A program made the translations under genes and the position numbers. Below are positions 8,518-15,909 of a DNA stretch of 20,552 bases, piece after piece. Numbering within the stretch: position 1 is the first letter of the stretch; each line of letters starts with the position of its first letter. A model generated the notes under the pieces. The model worked only from the letters and a program-made list of their open reading frames with translations, did no database searches and was not told where the DNA came from. The stretch comes from an uncultured Bacteroidota bacterium (GTDB lineage Bacteria; Bacteroidota; Bacteroidia; Chitinophagales; Chitinophagaceae). Where the stretch lies: NCBI GenBank assembly GCA_903881265.1, contig CAIRSV010000246.1, positions 1 through 20,552 on the forward strand, read 5' to 3'.

Positions 8518-9396
8518 TTAATTTCTTCTGTCTACCCCCCAATACAATTTGGTTTGCAGGGTATGTAAAAAATTCTGTCCTTCAAGTCGGATCAGATTCA
8601 TCACAAAGGTTTCCTTTTTTACGGCAAGCGAAACATGGCTATCGATGGCTTCAGAGCGGGCATCGAGTGTGCACAGAAATTGATCAGCTCTTCCTTCTAC
8701 TTCAAATGAGATAATGCTGCTGTCGGCTACAATCAAGGGACGAACATTCAGATTGTGAGGCGCTACGGGTGTGATAACAAAGCTATTGGCTTGAGGAAAG
8801 ATGATGGGTCCACCGCAACTTAATGAATAGCCTGTTGAGCCTGTTGGGGTTGATACGATTAGTCCGTCGGCCCAATACGTGCAAAGAAATTCGCCATTTA
8901 AATATGTATGTATTTTTATAAGCGACGAACTGTCTTTGCGATGCAATGAAAATTCATTCAAGGCATAAGGAGCATCTGCGAAAATAGGAATACTAGAATC
9001 GAGATGCATCAGTGTGCGAGGATCTAAAATATAATTACCGGCCAGCAATGATGTAATCGCAAATTCGATTTGATCGGCGCTCGTGCTAGCCAGAAAACCA
9101 AGTCGTCCCAAGTTGATTCCTAATACAGGAATGGCCTTATCGCCGACAAATTTAACCGTATCAAGCATTGTTCCGTCGCCGCCAAGACTGAAGAGAAAGT
9201 CTGTTTTGAGAGGCAAGGGACAAGATGCTGAAAAACATTCGAGCTGTGTTGGAAGTTGGATGATATGTTCAAGACGTCTGGCGAGATCGTCATACACAAT
9301 AGCAGTTATTTTATGCTTTTCTAAACTTTCAAACAATTGTTTGAACAACACGATGTCTTCCTCTTCAAATGCACGGTTATAAATGGCTATATGCAT
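8518..9396 (-). CDS. nadK: NAD kinase (ATP-NAD kinase)
   Basis: Cytoplasmic enzyme that phosphorylates NAD to NADP, the only route to NADP in most bacteria. The 292 residues show the family blocks in order. FLFSLGGDGTMLDTV (67-81) holds the GGDGT motif with the catalytic aspartate. GINLGRLGFL (93-102) follows, then ALNEFSLHR (145-153) with the NE pair that contacts NAD, and ADGLIVSTPTGSTGYSLSCG (176-195), the glycine-rich second conserved region. The length matches bacterial enzymes. It starts three bases after the stop of the one-POTRA Omp85-like gene and is almost certainly co-transcribed with it. A run of six C on the plus strand (8535-8540, six G in the coding strand) falls in the last codons, so a slip there would alter only the C-terminal tail. 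Confidence 0.96.
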   Translation of the reverse strand: MHIAIYNRAFEEEDIVLFKQLFESLEKHKITAIVYDDLARRLEHIIQLPTQLECFSASCPLPLKTDFLFSLGGDGTMLDTVKFVGDKAIPVLGINLGRLGFLASTSADQIEFAITSLLAGNYILDPRTLMHLDSSIPIFADAPYALNEFSLHRKDSSSLIKIHTYLNGEFLCTYWADGLIVSTPTGSTGYSLSCGGPIIFPQANSFVITPVAPHNLNVRPLIVADSSIISFEVEGRADQFLCTLDARSEAIDSHVSLAVKKETFVMNLIRLEGQNFLHTLQTKLYWGVDRRN

Positions 9397-9399
9397 GCT

Positions 9400-10851
9400 T
9401 TATTCTTTGTTACCATGTAAAAATAATCCATTTTGTTTTAAATGGTTGAAACTATATTCTATCCTGAACTTGAGATAGTACGAAACAATAATATCAATGC
9501 CCGCACCATATCCATTTAAGATGTTATTATTTAAAAAACTGTTGCCAGGATTTTTTGAGTAGACATAGCCAATATCATCATACACTTTTGCATAGATTCG
9601 TAATGGTATGTATTTCATAAATCCGATGATGCCTTGATGAATGACACGATCAATGATGCGATATCGGAGATTGCCTCGCAATACAGCGTAATGACTTCCA
9701 TCAATGACATAGTATTCGTACCCACGCACATAGTCATTTTTAAAGCCTAATGCACGTTCGTTGAAATAAGGTTGATCATCAGGAAACGAAAGTCTGCCTC
9801 TGAGAATGAGCGAAGACGAAAAATGAGGACTGAATTTTTTATAGTAAGATAATTCTGTGCGGATAGCGAATTGATTTAGGTCCTTATCGATGCCCAAGCC
9901 TCGTTTGGTAATACTTCCTTTTACATCCAACCCATTTAGTGGGTAGATGCGAATATCGGTGTTATTAAATCCGACGGTGAATTTCAATTCAAGATAATTG
10001 AGTTTCTTTTTGCCTCCGAGATAATCAGGATTTTTGTCGAAAAGATCTTGCGTAATGGCGTAATGGTTATAACTCAAATTTAGTTCATGAATGATGGCGT
10101 AGGCGGGGCGGTAGGTATAGGTTAATTCGGTTTGGAAATATTGATACGGATACTCATCATTATGATAAAAATTTAATTTGTTCAGACTGGTTAGATAGCT
10201 CACTTCTCGTCCGGTAGAATACGTTGCACTGATGCCTAGTCCACGTTTGAGATGCCGGTCGATGTATGGTATCTTATAAAAAATATCAAAATATTTATTG
10301 TAGCCTATCATAGCTGTGCCTCCGATACGCTCGCTTCGTCCTCTGAAATTGACACGTGTTAATTGCAATCCAATATTGGTTCGTTCGATATTTGCATGTT
10401 GCTCTTTCCACCAGACATTGAAGTTTCGGTCAGCCAAGGTGAATTCTGGTTTGGGTATCCAAAAAAATAGTTCAGTCACCGTGAATGTAATCTCGATATT
10501 ATTTTCATCAACTTGGATTACGTCATATCGGGCTGAAGAGAAAAGTTGCAGATTCAGTATACGACGTTTATTAAAATCTAATTCAGATTCAAGGTCTGCT
10601 TGCAAGAGACTATCACCCGAATGAAGCGTCATTTCACGAAGGATGATCTGCGGTTTAGTGATGTTGTTCCCCTTGAACTTTATTTCGGTGATGTGAAGCA
10701 TGTTCGAATGCATCGTGTCGTGTTGAACTCGATCGTATCGCGACGCAAAAGAGCAAACAGGTAGAAGGAAAATGAGCAGGAGGAAGGTCCGTAGCAAGAA
10801 TGAAAATTTAACGTCAAAAATAGGAATATTTGTGCGACAATGCCTGAACAA
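9400..10851 (-). CDS. POTRA-domain Omp85/BamA-like outer-membrane protein
   Basis: A 483-residue predicted outer-membrane protein with one POTRA domain and a barrel. A hydrophobic export signal lies at about 17-36 (FSFLLRTFLLLIFLLPVCSF). The POTRA-like domain spans about 52-128 (ITEIKFKGNNITKPQIILRE, RRILNLQLFSSARYDV, IEITFTVTE). The barrel follows, with VNFRGRSERIGGTAMIGYNK (167-186) and NDYVRGYEYYVID (372-384), whose VRGY matches the Omp85 L6 motif. The frame opens with TTG at 10849-10851 and contains no ATG before residue 47, so the start must be non-ATG (this TTG or a TTG at residue 19) if the signal is to be kept. Short proteins of this kind are common in Bacteroidota and distinct from full-length BamA. 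nadK follows after three bases. Cargo unknown. Confidence 0.83.
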   Translation of the reverse strand: MFRHCRTNIPIFDVKFSFLLRTFLLLIFLLPVCSFASRYDRVQHDTMHSNMLHITEIKFKGNNITKPQIILREMTLHSGDSLLQADLESELDFNKRRILNLQLFSSARYDVIQVDENNIEITFTVTELFFWIPKPEFTLADRNFNVWWKEQHANIERTNIGLQLTRVNFRGRSERIGGTAMIGYNKYFDIFYKIPYIDRHLKRGLGISATYSTGREVSYLTSLNKLNFYHNDEYPYQYFQTELTYTYRPAYAIIHELNLSYNHYAITQDLFDKNPDYLGGKKKLNYLELKFTVGFNNTDIRIYPLNGLDVKGSITKRGLGIDKDLNQFAIRTELSYYKKFSPHFSSSLILRGRLSFPDDQPYFNERALGFKNDYVRGYEYYVIDGSHYAVLRGNLRYRIIDRVIHQGIIGFMKYIPLRIYAKVYDDIGYVYSKNPGNSFLNNNILNGYGAGIDIIVSYYLKFRIEYSFNHLKQNGLFLHGNKE

Positions 10852-10888
10852 ATACAGGAAGCGATTCCAAGGTGGTATTCAAATCAAC

Positions 10889-10908
10889 GCAGTTTTTATA
10901 TGAACTGC
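10889..10908. repeat. Small perfect inverted repeat between propeller and Omp85-like genes
   Basis: GCAGTT (10889-10894) and AACTGC (10903-10908) form a 6-bp stem with an 8-base loop. It is nested inside AATCAA (10882-10887) and TTGATT (10923-10928). No T-run follows on the minus strand, so a classic terminator is not supported. It could act on the leader of the Omp85-like gene. Confidence 0.4.
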
Positions 10909-10936
10909 AAGGCTTGCGTTTGTTGATTAGTTGCTA

Positions 10937-10975
10937 CGTGTTGATTTATTGAATCAATTCGAATAAATCAACACG
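10937..10975 (-). terminator. Long perfect hairpin across the propeller gene stop codon
   Basis: A 14-base arm at 10937-10950 (CGTGTTGATTTATT) is exactly complementary to 10962-10975, with 11 bases between. Part of that loop pairs too (GAAT with ATTC), extending the stem past a single bulged base. The hairpin includes the last codons and the TAA (10946-10948) of the leftward propeller gene. A perfect match of this length is unlikely by chance. The position suggests transcription termination or 3' mRNA protection. No clear U-tract follows on the minus strand, so a standard intrinsic terminator is not proven. Confidence 0.5.
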
Positions 10976-11740
10976 ATCCTTGCGAAGGATAACGAGTCGA
11001 TTTCGTTCTACTCTTAGTTGGAGTATGTTTTCAGGTTCAGGTAATGGTAGTTTTCGTTCAGTAAATGATTTGGTATGATATGAAAACAAATAAGGCGTTG
11101 AGAAATAAACTAGATAGGCATTAAAAAATTGGAAACTGCTTGTCTTAATATGATACGTGGTATTATAAAATCCAAACTGATCGAATTTTCGTATGCCATC
11201 AACGGTATCGGCTATGTATAAGGCTCTGTCATATTCTGTCATATCCGTCGGTGAAGTTGGGTTCTCAGAAATCGTTCGCAAGTTTGTATTCTGAAGGATC
11301 GTCAGTTGCTCATTCACTTTAAGCAGCGAGCCGGATGATTGATCATATAACCATATGTTCCCATCGGCAGAATTAGCAATACAGCTCACATTATTCAGTC
11401 CGATTGAATTTAATTGATACACATTTTTTCTGGTCAACATATTATTCAACACTACGAGCTGATTATAGTCTGAAAAGAAAAGCAGTATGCGCAGCGGATT
11501 GGAGGCGTCTATATGGGATATCTTCCCTTTTTTAATTTCATTGAAAACACCGATGCTATCCCCTTTGTCATTTAGTCTGAGTAGCGTATTGTTTTCTTTG
11601 ACTAGATAAATATTTCCTACAGGGTCGGTTGAAACTAACCGAGCTTCAATAGGGATTGTTTTTAAAAAAACCAAGGAGTCAGCTGAACAAAGTTGGGTTT
11701 TCAGCAGTAGTAAGAAAGTATAGAAGAATATTGTTTTCAC
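10946..11740 (-). CDS. Secreted beta-propeller-like protein, function unknown
   Basis: A 264-residue exported protein I cannot assign to a named family. The start is GTG at 11738-11740; the ATG two bases upstream reads straight into TGA. MKTIFFYTFLLLLKTQLCSA is a signal peptide. The rest is repeated strand-turn units typical of a six-bladed NHL/YncE-type propeller: VSTDPVGNIYLVKENNTLLRL, CIANSADGNIWLYDQSSG, LYIADTVDGIRKFDQFG and VERNRLVILRKDRVDLFELI. There are no catalytic motifs, no lipobox and no sorting domain, so a periplasmic location is inferred. It follows the BNR lipoprotein gene by 18 bases and precedes the Omp85-like gene by 94 bases. Its C-terminal codons are embedded in a 14-bp perfect inverted repeat. 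The propeller call is from pattern only. Confidence 0.7.
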   Translation of the reverse strand: MKTIFFYTFLLLLKTQLCSADSLVFLKTIPIEARLVSTDPVGNIYLVKENNTLLRLNDKGDSIGVFNEIKKGKISHIDASNPLRILLFFSDYNQLVVLNNMLTRKNVYQLNSIGLNNVSCIANSADGNIWLYDQSSGSLLKVNEQLTILQNTNLRTISENPTSPTDMTEYDRALYIADTVDGIRKFDQFGFYNTTYHIKTSSFQFFNAYLVYFSTPYLFSYHTKSFTERKLPLPEPENILQLRVERNRLVILRKDRVDLFELIQ

Positions 11741-11758
11741 ATGCGTCGTAACAGGCTA

Positions 11759-12781
11759 CTAGTAAAGAGTCGAATAGGCTCCTTCTCTAAGCAGGCGCCA
11801 ATCGAGACCGTCATTTTCGCTGATAAACAATCCGATATCGGTCGCGCAGAAATGATAGTAGCGTGCTACATCTGTTCGGTAAACTATTTTTTTACCTACA
11901 ACAAAATGTACTTTGGCGTACCAAGGGATTCCATTGCCTGACGCGATGAAGGTGGTTCCTTGAAGACGATGTAAACCTGCGCTATCAAGGCCAACAAAGA
12001 AGGAGTTGTTTAGGCTTTGTGATTGGTTGCCAAAGAGGATCTTACGATTTTTTGGCAAGCCGGTACACACAGTCCAATTAACGCCTGCATCGGTGCTAAC
12101 AGCAACACCATATTTGCCTGAAAAGTCAATGGCAATTAAATTATTATTCTGATGTGAGATATACCAAACCGTCGTGTCTTTTGGTAAAAATTTATTCTGA
12201 ATGATTTTAGTCCACGCGCCAGCTACCTTTTTTTCATAAATCTCGTCACTATCTTTAATGAAATACAAGTTACCGTTGTCGAGCTGTGTAATAGAAGTTG
12301 GTCTTACTACTGGGCTTGGGGTAGGTGGCGCCCAATTGGTTTCAGCAGCAAAGGTGATACCGTTGTCAGTACTTTTTTCAAGGCCTGTGCTAGTGCAGAG
12401 ATAGACGGTCTTGTCGATCTTGTCATACAACGACTGATTAGGGAGGAAATATTTGTAGAATAGGTCTTCAAAATTTCGGGGATGGTCATTTGATTGTTTG
12501 AAGGCAGCACCTTCGTTTCGGCTATAATAGAAATTTTCTTTTAGATACATCAGCATGGTATCAGCGGCTAATACCTGACGCACTGTTGAGTGGTCGGTAG
12601 GGAATAATGTATTAAAATACAGTGCATCATTCGTTTTGTGCAATGTGCCGTAATAACCGCCCACATAAAGGATATAAGGCGTTTTAACCGTGCCTGAATT
12701 GTCCACTTGATTGTATTTTTTGCAACCCATGAAACCCAGCACAACCAACCCGAATAACACTATCTGAATATAAACTCTCAT
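11759..12781 (-). CDS. Putative lipoprotein with BNR/Asp-box repeats
   Basis: A 340-residue protein predicted to be lipid-anchored. I chose the ATG at 12779-12781: MRVYIQIVLFGLVVLGFMGC gives a short basic start, a hydrophobic core and Cys20 after a loose lipobox, followed by KK. The frame extends to 12829, but those 16 residues would spoil the signal. Four Asp-box-like repeats are visible, matching SxDxGxxW with variation: SRNEGAAF (87-94), STDNGITF (137-144), STDAGVNW (229-236) and SENDGLDW (321-328). Such repeats mark sialidase, Vps10/sortilin or photosystem-assembly type propellers. The catalytic arginines of sialidase cannot be identified, so an enzyme call is not justified. It is the first gene of a leftward series, 18 bases before the propeller gene, and is divergent from the beta-CASP hydrolase gene. 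Confidence 0.72.
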   Translation of the reverse strand: MRVYIQIVLFGLVVLGFMGCKKYNQVDNSGTVKTPYILYVGGYYGTLHKTNDALYFNTLFPTDHSTVRQVLAADTMLMYLKENFYYSRNEGAAFKQSNDHPRNFEDLFYKYFLPNQSLYDKIDKTVYLCTSTGLEKSTDNGITFAAETNWAPPTPSPVVRPTSITQLDNGNLYFIKDSDEIYEKKVAGAWTKIIQNKFLPKDTTVWYISHQNNNLIAIDFSGKYGVAVSTDAGVNWTVCTGLPKNRKILFGNQSQSLNNSFFVGLDSAGLHRLQGTTFIASGNGIPWYAKVHFVVGKKIVYRTDVARYYHFCATDIGLFISENDGLDWRLLREGAYSTLY

Positions 12782-13012
12782 GTTGACTATAAATATTAGT
12801 TTTTGAATAGAAACCTGATAAAGCCACAAATAACGCTGCCACTGCGCTACTGAAAGCTGTATCTTTACCGTGATTTAGACGCTAATATACTATAAATCGT
12901 TAGACTTGAAACATAAAAAACGGAAAATGTGAAAGTTATAATCATATTCCGTGGATAGACGAATAAGGGTTTTCTGCCATTGAATTCCCCAACCAATTAA
13001 AAAAATGATACA

Positions 13013-14416
13013 ATGAAAATATCCTTTCATGGTGCTGCACGAACCGTAACAGGCTCGAAACACCTTATCCAACTTGAGAATGGTAAAAAAATATTGCTCG
13101 ACTGCGGCCTCTTTCAGGGCATGGGCGAGCAGACGAGGGCGCTGAATCAAGATTTTGGTTTTAATGCTAATGAAGTCGATTATATGATTTTATCCCATGC
13201 GCATATCGATCACTCTGGCCTGCTTCCAAAATTGGTAAAAGAAGGATACAAAGGGCCTATTTATTGCACGCCGGCCACTGCCGACCTCGCCGAGATTCTC
13301 TTGCTTGATTCAGCGTTTATTCAGGAGGCTGATGTGGCGTTTGTCAATAAACGTCGCATCGCACAAGGACTGCCCGCTCTGAAACCCTTGTATTCAGTAG
13401 CTGATGTGAGGGAGGTAATAGCACGTTTTATTGAAATTTCCTATGATCAGCATTGCCAAATCGATGAAACTATTTCATTTCAATACACCGATACCGGCCA
13501 TATTTTAGGCAGCGCCGCTATTCATCTTACGATTAATGAAAACGGGCAAAGTAAACGAATTACGTTTAGTGGTGATGTTGGACGATATAGCGATCTTATC
13601 TTGCGTGCCCCTCAACCCTTTCCACAAGCTGATTATATTATTATTGAAAGTACCTACGGCAACTCGTTACATCAAGAAAGTGCTGATACGGAAGAGGCCC
13701 TGCTGACATATATCACAGAAACATGTATCGAAAACCGCGGACGATTGATTATCCCTGCCTTTAGTGTCGGTCGAACACAGGAGCTTCTTTATGCACTGAA
13801 TAAATTAGAAACACAGGGTCGCTTACCTAATTTGCCCTATTATGTCGATAGTCCATTGTCTACAAAAACAACAGAAATTGTAAAAAAGCATAGTGAGTTG
13901 TTTAATGATCGTGTGGTAGACTTGATGAAAATGGACAAGTATCCATTTGATTTTAAAGGCCTCGAATTTATCACCGAGGCGGCTGATTCTAAACGGTTGA
14001 ATGACCGCAAGGATCCGATGGTCATCATTTCGGCTTCGGGTATGGCGGAAGCAGGCCGGGTGAAACATCATATTGCTAATGCGATTGGCAATCCAAGGAA
14101 TATGATTTTGATGGTCGGTTTTTGTGAATATCATTCTTTAGGAGCCAAACTGATGCGTGGCGAAAAACAAGTTCGAATTTATCGAGAAGAATTTGATGTA
14201 AAAGCACAGGTGGCAAGTATTCGAAGTATGAGTGCACATGGCGACTATGACGATTTGTGCGAGTTTTTAGCTTGTCAAGATCCGGCGAAAGTTAGGCAAT
14301 TGTTTGTGGTTCATGGCGAATCCGATGTGCAGGATGAATTTAGTCAGCGCCTTCTCACTAAAGGATTTGGCAATGTCATGGCACCTGACTTACATCAGAC
14401 CATTCAATTGGATTAA
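13013..14416 (+). CDS. MBL-fold/beta-CASP metallohydrolase, probable RNase-like
   Basis: A 467-residue metallo-beta-lactamase-fold protein of the beta-CASP branch (CPSF-73/YSH1-like, COG1236), probably acting on RNA. Metal ligands are visible: HAHIDH (62-67) is HxHxDH, TGHILGSA (161-168) gives the next histidine, SGDVGR (186-191) the aspartate, SAHGDYDDL (407-415) a later histidine, and FVVHGE (431-436) the terminal one. The beta-CASP insert lies roughly between residues 215 and 370, starting at ESTYGNSLH, with GRLIIPAFSVGRTQELL and IISASGMAEAGRVKHHI as family blocks. No KH domain is present, unlike archaeal CPSF relatives. The length is normal for bacterial members. The ATG at 13013 begins directly with KISFHGAARTVTGS, the family N-terminus. 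It stands alone and converges on dnaN. The RNA substrate is inferred from homologues. Confidence 0.9.
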   Translation: MKISFHGAARTVTGSKHLIQLENGKKILLDCGLFQGMGEQTRALNQDFGFNANEVDYMILSHAHIDHSGLLPKLVKEGYKGPIYCTPATADLAEILLLDSAFIQEADVAFVNKRRIAQGLPALKPLYSVADVREVIARFIEISYDQHCQIDETISFQYTDTGHILGSAAIHLTINENGQSKRITFSGDVGRYSDLILRAPQPFPQADYIIIESTYGNSLHQESADTEEALLTYITETCIENRGRLIIPAFSVGRTQELLYALNKLETQGRLPNLPYYVDSPLSTKTTEIVKKHSELFNDRVVDLMKMDKYPFDFKGLEFITEAADSKRLNDRKDPMVIISASGMAEAGRVKHHIANAIGNPRNMILMVGFCEYHSLGAKLMRGEKQVRIYREEFDVKAQVASIRSMSAHGDYDDLCEFLACQDPAKVRQLFVVHGESDVQDEFSQRLLTKGFGNVMAPDLHQTIQLD

Positions 14417-14499
14417 AAGGAAATGTCACGACTTCAACGAAGGTTGTGAAAGGGATTTTCTTTTCAAGTGAATCAGCAAAAGTGGGCAATAGAAGTTTT

Positions 14500-14521
14500 G
14501 TCAATCGGTTGAATCATTGAC
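14500..14521. repeat. Inverted repeat between convergent beta-CASP and dnaN genes
   Basis: GTCAAT (14500-14505) pairs perfectly with ATTGAC (14516-14521) across a 10-base loop in the 141-base gap between two convergent genes. It could be a weak bidirectional terminator, but the stem is short, AT-rich and lacks a T-tract. Confidence 0.25.
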
Positions 14522-14557
14522 GAACAATAGCTAGTGCAAGAAGGCGTCTTGATTATA

Positions 14558-15673
14558 TTACGCGCCTATCATCAGCGGCATCAGCAACATCAATAAGTCT
14601 TCGTTTTCTTTCTTCTCAACTGGTTTTACTAAACCTGCACGAGTTGGTGTACTTAATTCAAACAATACCTCATCCCCATCGAGTACGAGTATTAGTTCAA
14701 GTAATAAGCGCGCGTTGAATGCGATTTTCATGTCTTCGCCAGTGTACTGACAAGCCATTTGTTCGTTCCCTTCAAAAGAAAAGTCGACATCTTGCGCATA
14801 GAGATGAAGATTGTTGCCGACAATATCCAAGACTACCTGATTGGTTGTTTTATTGGCAAATACGCTCACACGTCGAAGGGCACTAACAAAATCGCTCTTG
14901 TTGAGAACCAATCGGAATGGATTATCTGCTGGTATGACCACTTTGTAATCAGGGAATTTTCCATCAATTAATCGGCAACTCAATTGGATATCTTGTCCGG
15001 CTACGAAAAGATGATTTTTATTATATGAAATAGTCACTTCTGTTGAACTATTCAGATTATTTTTTAATTGATTCAATGCTTTTCGAGGCACGATAAAGGT
15101 GTCTTCATGCGGGCAATGAACATCGGTTTTTACACAACGTACAAGTCTGTGTGCATCTGTGGCCACAAAGGTGAGCGAGTTTTTACCTAATTCAAAGTAT
15201 ACGCCGCTCATTGTAGGACGTAAATCATCGGTGCTGACAGCTATGATAGATTTTGCGATACCGTCGCTAAGTTCAGCAGCCGACATAGTGAAACTTGTTG
15301 TGTCATCGGCTTTAGGCTCAGACGGGAAACTTTTTGCATCCTCGCCAACAATCTTATATTTTCCTTGTTCACTTGTGATATCAATACCAAAATCTGTTGC
15401 GCGAATATCAAATGTGATTGGCTGTTCAGGTAAATTTTTCAGATAGTCAAGTAATACCTTCGCTTGGATACAGATACTTCCTTCTTCCTTCGATTGTACC
15501 TCAATACTTACCTTCATCATTGTTTCAAGGTCAGTACTAACCAACGTAAGCTTGTTTTGCTCTAGGATGAATAAGAAATCTTCGAGGATAGGCAACACAT
15601 TGTTTGTAGAGATAATTCCACTAATGCTTTGCAGGTTTTTGAGCAAGGTGCCGGACGAAACAATAAATTTCAT
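14558..15673 (-). CDS. dnaN: DNA polymerase III beta subunit (sliding clamp)
   Basis: The ring-shaped processivity clamp that tethers DNA polymerase III and other partners to DNA. The 371 residues cover the three clamp domains in order. Domain 1 opens with MKFIVSSGTLLKNLQSISGI and contains VLPILEDFLFILEQNKLTLVSTDLE. Domain 2 has SGVYFELGKNSLTFVATDAHRLVR, the most conserved beta-clamp stretch. Domain 3 ends with LLMLLMPLMIGA, corresponding to the C-terminal MPM-type tail that forms the partner-binding pocket. It stands alone here, without dnaA or recF beside it, as is common in Bacteroidota, and has its own well-placed promoter-like motif. It is divergent from metH across 236 bases. Confidence 0.96.
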   Translation of the reverse strand: MKFIVSSGTLLKNLQSISGIISTNNVLPILEDFLFILEQNKLTLVSTDLETMMKVSIEVQSKEEGSICIQAKVLLDYLKNLPEQPITFDIRATDFGIDITSEQGKYKIVGEDAKSFPSEPKADDTTSFTMSAAELSDGIAKSIIAVSTDDLRPTMSGVYFELGKNSLTFVATDAHRLVRCVKTDVHCPHEDTFIVPRKALNQLKNNLNSSTEVTISYNKNHLFVAGQDIQLSCRLIDGKFPDYKVVIPADNPFRLVLNKSDFVSALRRVSVFANKTTNQVVLDIVGNNLHLYAQDVDFSFEGNEQMACQYTGEDMKIAFNARLLLELILVLDGDEVLFELSTPTRAGLVKPVEKKENEDLLMLLMPLMIGA

Positions 15674-15698
15674 TTTGTTGAGATATTAAATTTGAACA

Positions 15699-15729
15699 CA
15701 AATATAGAACCTTTATCGTAAACACGAAA
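15699..15729 (-). promoter_or_regulatory. Probable Bacteroidota-type promoter of dnaN
   Basis: On the minus strand, TATATTTG (15699-15706) matches TAnnTTTG exactly, 25 bases before the dnaN ATG. TTTC (15726-15729), one base from the TTTG -33 element, lies 19 bases further upstream, the expected spacing. Confidence 0.58.
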
Positions 15730-15884
15730 CTTAAAGGACGTGGTTGTGAAGAAAGCGGTTAAGCGCAAAAGGCACGACTTGAAACGAACGACGATACGGG
15801 GCACATTGAAACGCATAACAGTTGTGTTCTCACGCAGTACTATATAAGGTAGCAGCTTCTCTCACATCTTTCTTTATCTTACTT

Positions 15885-15892
15885 TACCTTTG
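15885..15892 (+). promoter_or_regulatory. Possible -7 promoter element of metH
   Basis: TACCTTTG matches TAnnTTTG exactly and ends 17 bases before the metH ATG. No TTG/TTTG -33 element stands at the expected distance. Its closeness to the ATG implies a very short leader, which would leave no room for a metH riboswitch. Confidence 0.42.
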
Positions 15893-15909
15893 ATGCTCTA
15901 TTAAGAAAT

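Noticed and set aside
8535..8540. Run of six C (six G in nadK coding strand) as a phase-variation tract
   Set aside because: It lies in the last codons of an essential enzyme; slippage would change only the tail, and six bases is short for a variable tract.
15674..15909. Possible cobalamin or SAM riboswitch upstream of metH
   Set aside because: I could not find a B12 box or the conserved core of a SAM riboswitch, and the promoter-like box lies only 17 bases from the ATG.
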